From CAZJBP01 sp964544115 (GTDB lineage Bacteria > Verrucomicrobiota > Kiritimatiellia > UBA8416 > JADHWI01), in NCBI GenBank assembly GCA_964544115.1, contig CAZJBP010000195.1:1-6540 (forward strand): 6,540 bases of DNA, written 5' to 3'. The position numbers and the translations under genes are program-made. Positions 6,459 through 6,540 of this stretch are shown in pieces. The notes beneath the pieces were generated by a model that searched no databases, had not been told where the DNA came from, and saw only the letters and a list, made by a program, of their open reading frames with translations. Each line of letters opens with the position of its first letter. Position 1 is the stretch's first letter.

Positions 6459-6503
6459 CGCCGACTCACTTGAACGCATTCCGGCCTAATCCCGGTCTGA
6501 CTT

Positions 6504-6521
6504 CGTGCACGTTTACGTTTA
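6504..6521 (+). repeat. Three degenerate CGT-headed hexamers
   Basis: CGTGCA, CGTTTA and CGTTTA keep the same 6-bp spacing (6504, 6510, 6516). The run is out of phase with 6435-6458 by 51 bp, so it is a separate short run of the same style. The remaining bases of 6399-6540 show no gene; the right edge cuts off whatever follows. Confidence 0.45.
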
Positions 6522-6540
6522 CCGCTCCGCTGAGTACGTG

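Noticed and set aside
6249..6479. A 76-codon minus-strand frame upstream of and overlapping smc
   Set aside because: It overlaps the smc N-terminus out of frame, and its start region translates the CGT hexamer run as TRTCTST. There is no family resemblance.
1..6540. tRNA, rRNA, riboswitch, CRISPR array, toxin-antitoxin pair or transposase
   Set aside because: Nothing on either strand showed the required structures, repeats or motifs.

Overview
The window is a GC-rich bacterial chromosome segment. It has five protein-coding genes on two strands and no RNA genes, CRISPR array or recognisable insertion sequence. The combination of a stand-alone GspG-type pseudopilin, a cytosolic Gfo/Idh/MocA oxidoreductase, a GxxExxY-family gene and degenerate short-period repeats suggests the Planctomycetota/Verrucomicrobiota/Lentisphaerota side of the tree, or a similar environmental lineage. 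That placement is inference from gene style; no phylogenetic marker was compared.

Layout. Positions 1-697 (minus) hold the N-terminal 232 codons of a Gfo/Idh/MocA NAD(P)-dependent oxidoreductase that runs off the left edge. A 219-bp divergent intergenic region with a perfect 13-bp tandem duplication separates it from a GspG-like pseudopilin (917-1360, plus). The pseudopilin converges on an inositol-monophosphatase-family gene (ends 1417, minus), with a hairpin between them. To the right lie a GxxExxY-family gene (2298-2669, minus) and a complete smc gene (2722-6327, minus). The smc gene has a good sigma70-like promoter and a GTG start. The outermost 200 bp on the right contain two short runs of CGT-headed hexamers.

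How they fit together. smc, the GxxExxY gene and the phosphatase gene lie head to tail on the minus strand. The gaps are 52 bp and a 4-bp ATGA overlap, so they are probably co-transcribed from the smc promoter. No shared function is evident. The GxxExxY gene looks like a passenger: it is visibly less GC-rich than its neighbours and is bracketed by inverted copies of a 9-bp-periodic repeat of the form xxCACGGAY.

Most interesting point. The roughly 445-bp GxxExxY unit with its inverted repeats looks like a small mobile or repeat-associated cassette. One repeat array runs exactly up to the GxxExxY start codon. The other encodes part of an atypical N-terminal extension of the downstream phosphatase. 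The GxxExxY protein also has Asp where the PD-(D/E)XK family usually has Glu in its ExK motif. The rest of the window is ordinary chromosomal content.
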